This document shows, piece after piece, positions 17,627 through 25,777 of a stretch of DNA of 64,000 bases. The notes under the pieces were generated by a model, which was given only the letters and a program-made list of their open reading frames with translations, had not been told where the DNA came from and searched no databases. Each line of letters starts with the position of its first letter. The first letter of the stretch is position 1. The translations under genes and the position numbers were made by a program. Source of the stretch: Luteolibacter yonseiensis (GTDB taxonomy: Bacteria > Verrucomicrobiota > Verrucomicrobiia > Verrucomicrobiales > Akkermansiaceae); contig NZ_JAENIK010000011.1 of the NCBI RefSeq assembly GCF_016595465.1, positions 682,001 through 746,000 of the forward strand, read 5' to 3'.

Positions 17627-18709
17627 ATGCCAGCCCTTTCCGACACCTACGCCCTCATCCTCGCCGGTGGATCCGGCACCCGCTTCTGGCCTCTGAGCCG
17701 CAACTCCAAGCCGAAGCAACTGCTGGACCTTTTCGGAACCGGCACGTTGCTGGAACAAACCATCCGCAGGCTCGAGGGACTGGTGCCTCTTGAGAACATC
17801 CTCATCCTCACCAACGAACTGCAGGTGGATGCCGTCCGGGAAATCGCTTCCATGCTTCCGGCGGAAAACATTTTCGCCGAGCCCGCGAAACGTGACACGG
17901 CTCCTGCCGTGGCCCTCGGCATCGGCCTTGTCGCCGCACGGAATCCGGACGCTGTCATGATGGTGCTGCCGTCCGACCAGCTCATCCAGGACACCGCCGC
18001 CTACCACTCGGTCATGCGCGACGCGCTGGCCACCGCGGAGAAATCCGATGGTCTCGTCACCATCGGCATCCGTCCGACATGGGCCTGTCCGTCCTACGGC
18101 TATATCGAGCGCGGCGTGCCGGCGGTCATCGAAGGGCTTGAATGCGCGAATCCTCCCGTCGAGGTGAGCCGCTTCCGTGAAAAGCCCGCGCCGGAACTGG
18201 CCGAGCAATTCCTCGCCGAAGGAAATTTCTCCTGGAATGCCGGGATGTTCGTCTGGTCCCTGCCGACCGTCATCGAACAACTCGCGAAGTATTCCCCGCA
18301 GCTTGCCGACTTCATTTCCGTGCTCCGCGACGCGCCGGATCTCGTCGCGACCGTCGCCACCGAGTTCCCCAAGCTCACGCCCATCTCCATCGACTACGCG
18401 CTCATGGAAAATGCCGACCGCGTCCTCAACATCGAAGCGACCTTCGATTGGGACGACGTGGGCTCATGGATCTCCATCGCGAAGTATCTTGAAAACTACG
18501 GTGAGGAAAATCGGGCGAACGAAGCCATCACGCAGAGTGATTCCCAGAACAACATCATTTTCAACGCCCGTCCGGGAACCCGGGTCGCGTTGTTGGGCGT
18601 GGACGACCTCATCGTGGTGCAAACCGGGGACGCATTGTTGATCGCGAACCGCCACCAGGCGGATTCGATCAAGAAACTTTCCGATCTGCTGCCCAAGGAG
18701 CTGCTGTGA
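17627..18709 (+). CDS. manC: Mannose-1-phosphate guanylyltransferase
   Basis: A 360-residue enzyme making GDP-mannose from mannose-1-phosphate and GTP. The nucleotidyltransferase signature LILAGGSGTRFWPLSR is at the N-terminus. FSWNAGMFVW, FREKPAP and the C-terminal ATFDWDDVGSW are typical of the ManC/GMP family. The C-terminal isomerase domain of bifunctional enzymes is absent. Start ATG 17627 (MPALSDTY) is preferred over TTG 17618. GDP-mannose would feed mannosyltransferases such as the one at 20345. Confidence 0.93.
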   Translation: MPALSDTYALILAGGSGTRFWPLSRNSKPKQLLDLFGTGTLLEQTIRRLEGLVPLENILILTNELQVDAVREIASMLPAENIFAEPAKRDTAPAVALGIGLVAARNPDAVMMVLPSDQLIQDTAAYHSVMRDALATAEKSDGLVTIGIRPTWACPSYGYIERGVPAVIEGLECANPPVEVSRFREKPAPELAEQFLAEGNFSWNAGMFVWSLPTVIEQLAKYSPQLADFISVLRDAPDLVATVATEFPKLTPISIDYALMENADRVLNIEATFDWDDVGSWISIAKYLENYGEENRANEAITQSDSQNNIIFNARPGTRVALLGVDDLIVVQTGDALLIANRHQADSIKKLSDLLPKELL

Positions 18710-18712
18710 GAA

Positions 18713-18810
18713 GTTGAGAGTTGTTGGTTGAGAGTAAGAAATAGACTCAAGCCCGCCTGCTGCTTTCCATTGGAAAATCATACTCTTTCTCTCAACCATC
18801 GACACTCAAC
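18713..18810. repeat. Imperfect inverted repeat between manC and ruvX
   Basis: Arms 18713-18738 and 18785-18810 are complementary at 22 of 26 positions, sharing the core TGGTTGAGAG, with 46 bases between them. The element fills almost the whole gap between manC and ruvX. It resembles a small palindromic repeat of REP/MITE type or a transcript hairpin; no T-run follows, so it is not a clear terminator. Confidence 0.7.
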
Positions 18811-18833
18811 ACTCATCTTCTTCCCATCCCGCG

Positions 18834-19229
18834 CTGGGCATCGATCATGGCGACGCCCGCATCGGCGTCGCCGCCACCGACGACTTCGGCATCCTCGCCC
18901 ATCCGGTCGAAACCATCGACCAGGCCAAAGGCGATCCCATCGAACGGATCGCCCAACTGGTGGCGGCACGTAAGATCCAAACCCTGGTTCTCGGCCTGCC
19001 GGTCCGCATGGACGGCAGCGAGGGGAGTTCCGCGGCAAAAGTCCGCGCCTTCGGTGATTTGTTGCGCGCCCGTGTTCCCGACGTCCCACTGGTTTTCGTC
19101 GATGAAACACTGACCACCTCCACCGCCGCGACGAAACTCCGCGAGGCGGGCCGCAAGGCGAAGCAGCAGAAGTCCGTCATCGACCAGGCGGCCGCAGTGG
19201 AGATCTTGAACACGTGGATGGGCGAATGA
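18834..19229 (+). CDS. ruvX: Putative pre-16S rRNA nuclease / Holliday junction resolvase-like, no standard start codon
   Basis: The YqgF/RuvX family core is complete: GIDHGDARIGVA (first catalytic Asp), LVLGLPVRMDGSEGSSAAKV, FVDETLTTSTA (Glu) and IDQAAAVEIL (last Asp), about 131 residues, close to the usual 138. It processes the 5' end of 16S rRNA in other bacteria. The frame is open upstream only to a TAA at 18735 and holds no ATG, GTG or TTG before the conserved core. Translation must begin at a rare codon (CTG 18834 or an ATC/ATA further up), or the start has been lost. The inverted repeat at 18713-18810 sits exactly where the normal start would be expected. Confidence 0.8.
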   Translation: MGIDHGDARIGVAATDDFGILAHPVETIDQAKGDPIERIAQLVAARKIQTLVLGLPVRMDGSEGSSAAKVRAFGDLLRARVPDVPLVFVDETLTTSTAATKLREAGRKAKQQKSVIDQAAAVEILNTWMGE

Positions 19230-19312
19230 GGTTCCCTCAAACCCATGGACGGGTCGTGAGATTTCGTCTTGTGGCGTCTCTTCAACTTCTGTCTCATGCA
19301 CACCCGCCAACG

Positions 19313-19492
19313 ATGAATATGAAATTCAAACTCACCTGCTTGTTTTCCTTCGCAGCCCTGATGCTCGTCACGGGATGTCTGGTCCGCGAGACCGTCACCG
19401 TGAATGGTGAGGTGAAAGAGCAGGACTTGAAATTCAAGCGTCCGATCAAGGAGGCGATCGAGAACACCGAGCATCCGCAGAACGATTACTGA
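19313..19492 (+). CDS. Small lipoprotein, hypothetical
   Basis: A 59-residue protein with a lipoprotein signal peptide (LTCLFSFAALMLVTGC; lipobox LVTGC near Cys22) and a short charged mature part of under 40 residues. No family known. It lies eight bases upstream of truA and is probably co-transcribed with it. Confidence 0.65.
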   Translation: MNMKFKLTCLFSFAALMLVTGCLVRETVTVNGEVKEQDLKFKRPIKEAIENTEHPQNDY

Positions 19493-19500
19493 TTTGCCTG

Positions 19501-20265
19501 ATGCGGCTCAAACTCACCATCGCCTACGACGGTCGTCCTTACAACGGCTGGCAGTCCCAGGCCTGCGGAAACACCGTGCAGGACATCGTCCAGGTGGCGC
19601 TGGCGGAAGTGGCCAAGCAGCCGCTGCGGCTTCACGGTTCCGGGCGCACCGACACCGGCGTGCACGCGCTCGCACAGATCGCCCATTTCGATGCTCCGGA
19701 AGGAGTTTCAATGAACCCGTTCAACTGGGTTCCCGCCTTGAACTGCAAGCTGCCCGCCACCATCCGTATCATGGCCTGCGAGGAGGTGCCGGCGGATTTC
19801 CACAGCCGGTTCTCCGCTATCGGGAAAATTTATCATTACGACCTCTGCACCGATCCGGTTCTGCCGCCGCTCAAGGCCGGTCTCGCCTGGCACGTTCCGC
19901 GCCAGCTCGATGTGGATGTGCTGTGGGACGCGCTCGCGCTTTTCATCGGGCGGCACGACTTCCATGCCTTCGCCGCCTATCGGGGAAATGAGACTCCCGA
20001 CATCGACTGGTGCCGGACCATCGAGTCCGTCGAACTGACGACACTGCAGGACGGCTACCAGATTTCCTACAAGGGTGATGGATTTTTGTACAAGATGGTC
20101 CGCCTCCTGACCGGCGGGGCCGTCCATGCGGCGCAGGGGCGCATCCGGCTCGACGACTTCGCCGACCTGCTGGATCAGCCCGCGGGACTGCCTCGCGGAA
20201 AGTCCCCGCTTTGTGCGCCGGCGGACGGATTGTTCCTCGAAAAGGTGCTCTATCCGGACATGTGA
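19501..20265 (+). CDS. truA: tRNA pseudouridine(38-40) synthase
   Basis: A 254-residue enzyme isomerising uridines 38-40 in the tRNA anticodon arm. The catalytic motif GSGRTDTGVHA holds Asp51. AYDGRPYNGWQSQ at the N-terminus, FSAIGKIYHYD and FLYKMVRLLTG are all family signatures. Length is normal. It is followed by two strong hairpins. Confidence 0.95.
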   Translation: MRLKLTIAYDGRPYNGWQSQACGNTVQDIVQVALAEVAKQPLRLHGSGRTDTGVHALAQIAHFDAPEGVSMNPFNWVPALNCKLPATIRIMACEEVPADFHSRFSAIGKIYHYDLCTDPVLPPLKAGLAWHVPRQLDVDVLWDALALFIGRHDFHAFAAYRGNETPDIDWCRTIESVELTTLQDGYQISYKGDGFLYKMVRLLTGGAVHAAQGRIRLDDFADLLDQPAGLPRGKSPLCAPADGLFLEKVLYPDM

Positions 20266-20279
20266 CGGAATCGTCACCT

Positions 20280-20308
20280 ATATCGAACCGTAGGACACGG
20301 TTCGATAT
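20280..20308 (+). terminator. Perfect 12-bp stem-loop after truA, probable terminator
   Basis: Arms 20280-20291 and 20297-20308 are fully complementary with a 5-base loop (aggac), followed by GCTGTGTTTT. The weak T-run makes it a likely but imperfect intrinsic terminator for truA. Confidence 0.6.
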
Positions 20309-20319
20309 GCTGTGTTTTC

Positions 20320-20340
20320 CTGCGGTTTAAAGAACCGCAG
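20320..20340 (+). promoter_or_regulatory. Second stem-loop directly in front of the 20345 gene
   Basis: Arms CTGCGGTT (20320-20327) and AACCGCAG (20333-20340) form an 8-bp perfect stem with a 5-base loop. It ends four bases before the ATG at 20345, so it covers the purine-rich region where a ribosome site should be. A translational control hairpin is possible (inference). Confidence 0.5.
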
Positions 20341-20344
20341 AGAT

Positions 20345-22285
20345 ATGAAAATCGACATCGTCACCGATACATTTTCCCCGGATGTGAATGGCGTCGCCAT
20401 GACACTGGGCCGTCTCACGGATGGTCTGAGAAAGCGGGGACACCGGGTCCATGTCATTCATACCGGTGAATCGGCCGGTCCGGGCGAGACGTCGTCGCCC
20501 TCGGTGCCATTGCCTGGCTACAGGGAGGTCCGGGTCGGACTGCCGGAGCCATTCAAACTGCGTGCCCGCTGGCTGAAAAAACGTCCGGATGCCATCTATG
20601 TGGCGACGGAAAGCCCCTTGGGGAAATCCGCGCTCAAGGCGGCGAACGCGCTGGGCATCCCTGTGGCGACAGGCTTTCACACGAATTTCCACCAATACAT
20701 GGAGCAATACCGCATGGGCGGCCTGCAGCCCGTGGCAATGGCCTATCTCCGGCGCTTCCATCAACGGGCCAACTGCACGCTCACCCCATCCCAGGATACG
20801 GTGGACAAGCTTCTGGCGGACGGATTCACCAATGTCCATCTGCTGGGCAGGGGGGTGGATACCGGGTTGTATCATCCGGCGAAACGTTGCGAGACATTGC
20901 GTGCCGAGTGGGGTGCCAGGCCCGGAGCCCCGGTGGCGATCATCGTCGGTCGTGTGGCGGCGGAGAAGAATTTCGACCTCGCGATCGCCGTCTTTGAACA
21001 AATGAGGAAAGCCGTGCCGGATGTGAGGTGCGTCGTCGTGGGAGACGGGCCGCTGCGTGAAAAACTGGCGGCCCGGCATGATCATCTTCATTTCTCCGGA
21101 ATGAGGCTGGGTGAGGATCTTGCCAGGCATTACGCTTCGGCGGACGTGTTGATTTTTCCGAGTGAGACGGAAACCTTCGGGAACGTGCTGCTGGAAGGAA
21201 TGGCCAGCGGTCTGGTCACCGTGAGCTATGATTATGCCGCCGCCGGGCTGCATGTGCGCTCGGGTGAAAACGGTTTGAAGGTGGCGAAGGGCGATGCGGA
21301 CGGGTTCCTCCAACAGTCGGTCGCCGCCTTGGGCATCCGTCCGGAAAACCACCTGCGCCTTGCCGCGCGCGAAACCGCGGAGCAACTGGGATGGGAGGAG
21401 GTCGTCAGGAGCTTCGAGAGCCGTTTGGAAAACATGGCCGGCATCACGTCCGCCTCCCCGCAACCCTATGAAATCTCCAAGCGTCCGAAGCTTTCCTGCC
21501 GCACGGTGTTTCTATCAGACATCCATCTGGGCACGCCGGACAGCAAGGCGGACGAGGTGGTGGATTTCCTCAAGCACCTTTGCTGCGAAAAACTGGTGCT
21601 GAATGGTGACATCATCGACGGCTGGGCGTTGAAACGCGGTGGCAAGTGGAGCAACCGTCACAGCCGGTTCATCCGCAAGGTGCTCAAGATGACGGAAAAG
21701 GACGGCACCGAGGTGATCTATCTCAGGGGAAACCATGATGACATCCTGGAGCGGTTCCTGCCACTGGCATTCGGCCAGATCCGTTTCACCAAGGAGCACA
21801 TCCATATCACGAAAACGGGAAAACGCTATCTGGTGGTGCATGGGGACGGATTCGACAGTGTCTCCACCAACCACCGCTGGCTGGCTTCGCTCGGTGCGGT
21901 GGGTTATAATTTCCTGCTGCGGGTCAACCGCATCTACAACCTGTGGCGCTCGTGGCGGGGGAAAGAGTATTTCTCACTCAGCAAGACGGTGAAGGCGAGG
22001 GTGAAGTCGGCGGTGAGTTTCGTGGATCGCTACGAAGAACTCCTTCAGGAACTCGCCCGCCACAAGGAGTGCGACGGCATCATTTGCGGCCACATCCATA
22101 CGCCGGAAGACAAGCAGGTCGGCGACACCCATTACCTGAACTCCGGTGACTGGGTGGAGAGCCTCACCGGCATCATCGAGCATCACGACGGGCGGATGGA
22201 ACTGGTGAAATATGAGGAATTCATCAAATCCCTCGGCGGAGCCGCCGCTGCCCGCGAAAGGCAGACGGCTGGTCAGCTCCTGTGA
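20345..22285 (+). CDS. Fusion: GT4 glycosyltransferase + LpxH-like metallophosphoesterase
   Basis: A 646-residue two-domain protein. Residues 1-375 are a GT-B glycosyltransferase of family GT4 (mannosyltransferase subgroup), with TDTFSPDVNGVAMTL at the N-terminus, the donor-site segment VGRVAAEKNFDLAI and the late motif FPSETETFGNVLLEGMASG. Residues 385-640 are a calcineurin-type phosphoesterase of the UDP-2,3-diacylglucosamine hydrolase kind. Its metal ligands are SDIHLG (Asp392, His394), NGDIIDGW (Asp422), RGNHDD (Asn463, His464), VHGDGFD (His499) and CGHIHTP (His583, His585). All catalytic motifs of both halves look intact. Probable role in envelope glycolipid synthesis; the upstream manC could supply GDP-mannose. 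Confidence 0.88.
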   Translation: MKIDIVTDTFSPDVNGVAMTLGRLTDGLRKRGHRVHVIHTGESAGPGETSSPSVPLPGYREVRVGLPEPFKLRARWLKKRPDAIYVATESPLGKSALKAANALGIPVATGFHTNFHQYMEQYRMGGLQPVAMAYLRRFHQRANCTLTPSQDTVDKLLADGFTNVHLLGRGVDTGLYHPAKRCETLRAEWGARPGAPVAIIVGRVAAEKNFDLAIAVFEQMRKAVPDVRCVVVGDGPLREKLAARHDHLHFSGMRLGEDLARHYASADVLIFPSETETFGNVLLEGMASGLVTVSYDYAAAGLHVRSGENGLKVAKGDADGFLQQSVAALGIRPENHLRLAARETAEQLGWEEVVRSFESRLENMAGITSASPQPYEISKRPKLSCRTVFLSDIHLGTPDSKADEVVDFLKHLCCEKLVLNGDIIDGWALKRGGKWSNRHSRFIRKVLKMTEKDGTEVIYLRGNHDDILERFLPLAFGQIRFTKEHIHITKTGKRYLVVHGDGFDSVSTNHRWLASLGAVGYNFLLRVNRIYNLWRSWRGKEYFSLSKTVKARVKSAVSFVDRYEELLQELARHKECDGIICGHIHTPEDKQVGDTHYLNSGDWVESLTGIIEHHDGRMELVKYEEFIKSLGGAAAARERQTAGQLL

Positions 22286-22320
22286 AGCGGGGTGGTATCG
22301 GTTCTGGCGGACGGGGTTCC

Positions 22321-22366
22321 GCAACGGGCCGGAATGCCGCCAGCCCGTTGCGTGTTTGTTTTGATT
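22321..22366 (+). terminator. Rho-independent terminator after the GT4/phosphoesterase gene
   Basis: A 9-bp perfect stem (GCAACGGGC at 22321-22329 with GCCCGTTGC at 22343-22351) is followed by GTGTTTGTTTTGATTT. It lies between two convergent genes and may serve both. Confidence 0.75.
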
Positions 22367-22385
22367 TGCCCTGATCGCCCGCAGA

Positions 22386-23183
22386 TCACGCGCGGCGGCG
22401 CTTTCTGGACAGAAGCAGCAAGCTCCCCGAAACGGCCATCAGCAACGAGGACGGTTCCGGAACCACATCGGAGAAAGTCGTGCCGAGGGTGAAGTCGTCG
22501 AATGTCGCGCTTGCACGTGACTGCATGCGGATCCCGTCGAAAACCAGGCTTCCGGCACGGGTCAGAGTGCTGTCCGGCGTGCCGAGATCCGTCTCGGAAC
22601 CCGTCGGGTTGACCCAGAGGCTGTAGATCGTGTTTCCACCGACATATTCCATCTTGAAGAGGAGGGTGTCGATCCGTCCGAAAACGATGGTGCTGCCGGG
22701 GCTGGTGCCCGGCACATTGGTGCTGGCCTGGAGCCCCCAATGGGTGTTCGTGGCATCGTGCCTGCCGAAGCGGAAGGGTTCGGCGGTGCCGTTCATGAAC
22801 GAAAGCCAGGCATATTGTCCGGTTTCGCCGACCGAATTCACCGACATGCTCACACTCGCCCACAACGTTCCGTCCTCGGCGACGTTGTAGGAATCGGAAA
22901 GCGTGCGGACCACTCCCTTGTGCCGGTCCGCCGCATTGGCGCTTTCCGTGTGCAGCCGGCCATCGGTGCCGATGGAGGGATCATAAGTCGCGTTGTTGGA
23001 GCTGTCGCGCCAGGCGCCGCTCCACCCGGTTCCTCCATTCCAAGCGTCGGTGGAAAAGGTGCCTGCGGGATAATTGAAAACATCTGAAGCCAGAACAGCG
23101 GCGGAAGCTGCTCCTGCCGTCGGGAGGATGATCGCGGCTGCCAGGATGGCGAGGCGGATTGGTTGATTCATCAGGTGGGTCAT
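22386..23183 (-). CDS. PEP-CTERM sorted exported protein
   Basis: A 265-residue protein. It has a signal peptide (RLAILAAAIILPTAGAASA) and a beta-rich LamG/jelly-roll-like body with repeated Gly/Ser/Thr strands. The C-terminal sorting tag is VPEPSSLLM, then a hydrophobic helix, then RKRRRA. PEP-CTERM proteins are handled by an exosortase and usually end up at the surface or in exopolysaccharide. Start is ATG 23183 or, 12 bases on, 23171. No exosortase gene is in this window. Confidence 0.88.
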   Translation of the reverse strand: MTHLMNQPIRLAILAAAIILPTAGAASAAVLASDVFNYPAGTFSTDAWNGGTGWSGAWRDSSNNATYDPSIGTDGRLHTESANAADRHKGVVRTLSDSYNVAEDGTLWASVSMSVNSVGETGQYAWLSFMNGTAEPFRFGRHDATNTHWGLQASTNVPGTSPGSTIVFGRIDTLLFKMEYVGGNTIYSLWVNPTGSETDLGTPDSTLTRAGSLVFDGIRMQSRASATFDDFTLGTTFSDVVPEPSSLLMAVSGSLLLLSRKRRRA

Positions 23184-23509
23184 GGTGATGGTTCGGTGTG
23201 GATGAAGCGGGTGTGATTGCCATGGGGGATTCCGCAAAACCATTTCCGCGCGATCATGGAGCATCGGGGAGAAAGCCGGATCCGCCTGGCATCCGTTAAC
23301 GCGACATTTCCTCCCCGGACCCGACAGCGGATTTCTGAATTTCGGAGAATTGTTGCGCCCCGTTTTTCATCACCGCTTGAAGTTCCCGTTCCCACCTTGC
23401 CAAGTTTGCTTGCCACCTACCTCGCCACCCGGATAGAACGTGCCCGAGGAATGGCGACATGGTAAATGATCGTCGTTCCGCAACAGGTGAAAGCTTGTTT
23501 TAATGGTAA
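23184..23509. other. Intergenic region upstream of PEP-CTERM gene and tRNA
   Basis: About 326 bases with no supported gene. It should hold the leftward promoter of the PEP-CTERM gene and the promoter of the tRNA; no clear consensus elements can be named by eye. Confidence 0.4.
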
Positions 23510-23582
<73 letters not shown>

Positions 23583-23665
23583 CCTTGCCGATCATCCTCC
23601 GGCTGGGAGATGGCTTGGAGAGAAACCCTATGTCGCCTGCGGAGGAAAAGAATTCGTGAGAGCCT

Positions 23666-25378
23666 CTAGGGGGTGATGAGGCGGTAGAATGCCTTGCCGG
23701 CAGGTGGATCCGTGTCGGTGAAGGAAGATTGGTTGAATGGCGCGAAGACCTCGCCAATGCCATTCCATCCACCATCGAGCCGTGTGGAACGCTGGACGCG
23801 ATAGGTCAGGCAGGGAGTGGCGTCGAATCGGATCGTCCATCCGGTGGGCGATTTTGCCAGCGCGACAGGGAGGGTTGTCGGGGTATGGACCACCAGGCCG
23901 GTGAACCTGAAATCCTGGCCGTTGCCGGGAACGGTTGCTCCGTTGGTCCTCACAAAAGCGACTTGTGAGACCGCCGCTCCGGACAAGGTGCCACTCACGC
24001 TCCTGGCGGTGGTGATGTCCGTGAAGGTGAAGGTCGTGGCGCTGTCCAGCGAGAACCGGAAGCTGTCCAATTGTCCGAAATGGTAGGCGAAACCGGGAGC
24101 CGGATGGGTTCCGATCGCATCGGTGTAATGTCCGTCGGCATTGTCGCCCCCACGGTGGAAGTAGCTGAAAAGCACGTTTCCGGCACTGTCACGGAGTTCG
24201 AATCGGTTGCTGTTGTTCGCATTGTCCAGATTGTTCATCTGGAGTTCCACCAGAAGGGACTGCCCGGACTTCAATGGGGAGGAAAGGGAGCGGACCGCGG
24301 TGGATCTGCCATTGGCCGCGCTGTTCCAGATGCTGAAGAGGGATGTGCCGCCGCTGATGTAGCTGCCGCCCCCGGTGGTGCTCAATGTCCAGGGACCGAA
24401 ACCGAATCCCTGGTTCCCTGTGAATCCGGTACCGGCATAGTTCACGCCGAAGTCCGCCGCAACGAGGCCGTTGAGGGGTTCCAGTCCGTAAGCAAGCGAC
24501 TGGGCCCACTTCCGGGCATCCGATGGCAATGCCTCGTTGAGCCACATGAAGCCTCCGTCCATTCCCTGCGTCTGCTGCCAGTTGCGCATCTTCGAGGTGA
24601 CGGAGGGAGGCGTGTCGGTGTTTCCCCACAATCCCGGATATACCTTGAAGCCGCCGAAGGCGTTGTTCCATGTGGCGGGATTGTTTCCCGCGCCTCCGTC
24701 GTAGCACTGGAGGTAGACTGCGTCCGCATCCGCTCCCAGTTGCGCCTTCACATTCACCCAGAAGTTTTGAGCGGTGTAAGGGCACAAGGTCACTTTCATG
24801 CCCAGCCCTGCGATCATTTTTCCGAACTTCACCGCGGAGGAAACGTCGTAGGTGCTTTCATCGTCGAATTGGATCGCGTCCGCTCCGGTGGCGTTTTTCA
24901 GTGCTTCGAAGGATTTGTAAAGCAGGCTGCCGGATCCGGTTCCGTCGCTGGCGACGAGGCTTTTGATATTGCTGAACGATTGGTCGCCCCAACTGCCGAT
25001 GACGAGCTCGATGCGGTGGATCTCCGGGCGCAGGGCGGCCAGCGACGAGGCCCACGCGGGATCTCCTACATAGACACCATTCCGCACGACCGGCGTGTCG
25101 TTGTAATAGACGTCGCCATTGGCGCTGATATGGAGGGTGAACAGGAAAAGCCTGTTGAATCCGGATGTCCTGGCAGCCTCGATCTTGGTGATCGGAGGAT
25201 AAAAGTCATTCCCGACATACACTCCCCTGACCGCCGCATGGATCCATCCCGGCAGGACTGCCGCCACCACTGTGGCGGAGAGGAGGAACCGGGCCGCCCG
25301 CGGCGTATTTTTCCGCAGGAAGGCCGGGGAGCACCCGGGTGGAGGGGAATTGCTTTTGATGGAACGACGGAGATACAT
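23666..25378 (-). CDS. Exported protein with GH18-like barrel and verrucomicrobial C-terminal module
   Basis: A 570-residue protein with a long leader and signal segment (FLLSATVVAAVLPGWIHA). The N-terminal 270 residues look like a TIM barrel of the GH18 chitinase/endoglycosidase type: GVYVGNDFYPPITKIEA, HRIELVIGSWG, GADAIQFDDES (place of the DxxDxDxE motif, here imperfect) and DAVYLQCYDGG. A jelly-roll-like region follows, then a C-terminal domain ending YRVQRST...FTDTDPPAGKAFYRL, common in secreted proteins of Verrucomicrobiota. The frame stays open to 26686 but that part is antisense to the kinase; the start is ATG 25378. Enzyme activity is unproven. Confidence 0.72.
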   Translation of the reverse strand: MYLRRSIKSNSPPPGCSPAFLRKNTPRAARFLLSATVVAAVLPGWIHAAVRGVYVGNDFYPPITKIEAARTSGFNRLFLFTLHISANGDVYYNDTPVVRNGVYVGDPAWASSLAALRPEIHRIELVIGSWGDQSFSNIKSLVASDGTGSGSLLYKSFEALKNATGADAIQFDDESTYDVSSAVKFGKMIAGLGMKVTLCPYTAQNFWVNVKAQLGADADAVYLQCYDGGAGNNPATWNNAFGGFKVYPGLWGNTDTPPSVTSKMRNWQQTQGMDGGFMWLNEALPSDARKWAQSLAYGLEPLNGLVAADFGVNYAGTGFTGNQGFGFGPWTLSTTGGGSYISGGTSLFSIWNSAANGRSTAVRSLSSPLKSGQSLLVELQMNNLDNANNSNRFELRDSAGNVLFSYFHRGGDNADGHYTDAIGTHPAPGFAYHFGQLDSFRFSLDSATTFTFTDITTARSVSGTLSGAAVSQVAFVRTNGATVPGNGQDFRFTGLVVHTPTTLPVALAKSPTGWTIRFDATPCLTYRVQRSTRLDGGWNGIGEVFAPFNQSSFTDTDPPAGKAFYRLITP

Positions 25379-25777
25379 GGCGGGATGGAGAACGCGGAGT
25401 GCCCGGGTGGTGGATGGGTTTGGCCCGGACGGTTTTTCTGGCTGGCAGGAGCGGGTTGTGGAATCCGACAAGCAGGGACTCCCACGAGAGTGCGCCTTCT
25501 CCCGGGCCGAACCGCCAAAAAAATTCCAATCTTCCTCAAACTCTCCGGTTCCGCTTCCCCGACGGGCCGCTTGACCGGGAAAACAGGGTTTTCTAGGATG
25601 TGCGGATGCGACCGCACGACCAGGCACCGGGCGAGGGATATGATTCCGGAAAACGGTCTTCCGCAGGCCGCTGTCCAAACCGTCGCCCGACGGCCCGTCT
25701 TGATCAGGAGGGCGAAGGCGGCCGGCTCTCCATGACCCCTGTCCTTCACCCCGGGACATGAACCCGGAACCGGAAGC
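25379..25777. other. Divergent promoter region between GH18-like gene and kinase
   Basis: About 400 bases with no supported gene. The genes on each side point away from it, so both promoters must lie here, but no consensus boxes or dyads stand out. Confidence 0.4.

Noticed and set aside
24071..25735. Long plus-strand frame of 554 codons
   Set aside because: Antisense to the GH18-like gene; no motif, and the opposite strand has a signal peptide and known C-terminal module.
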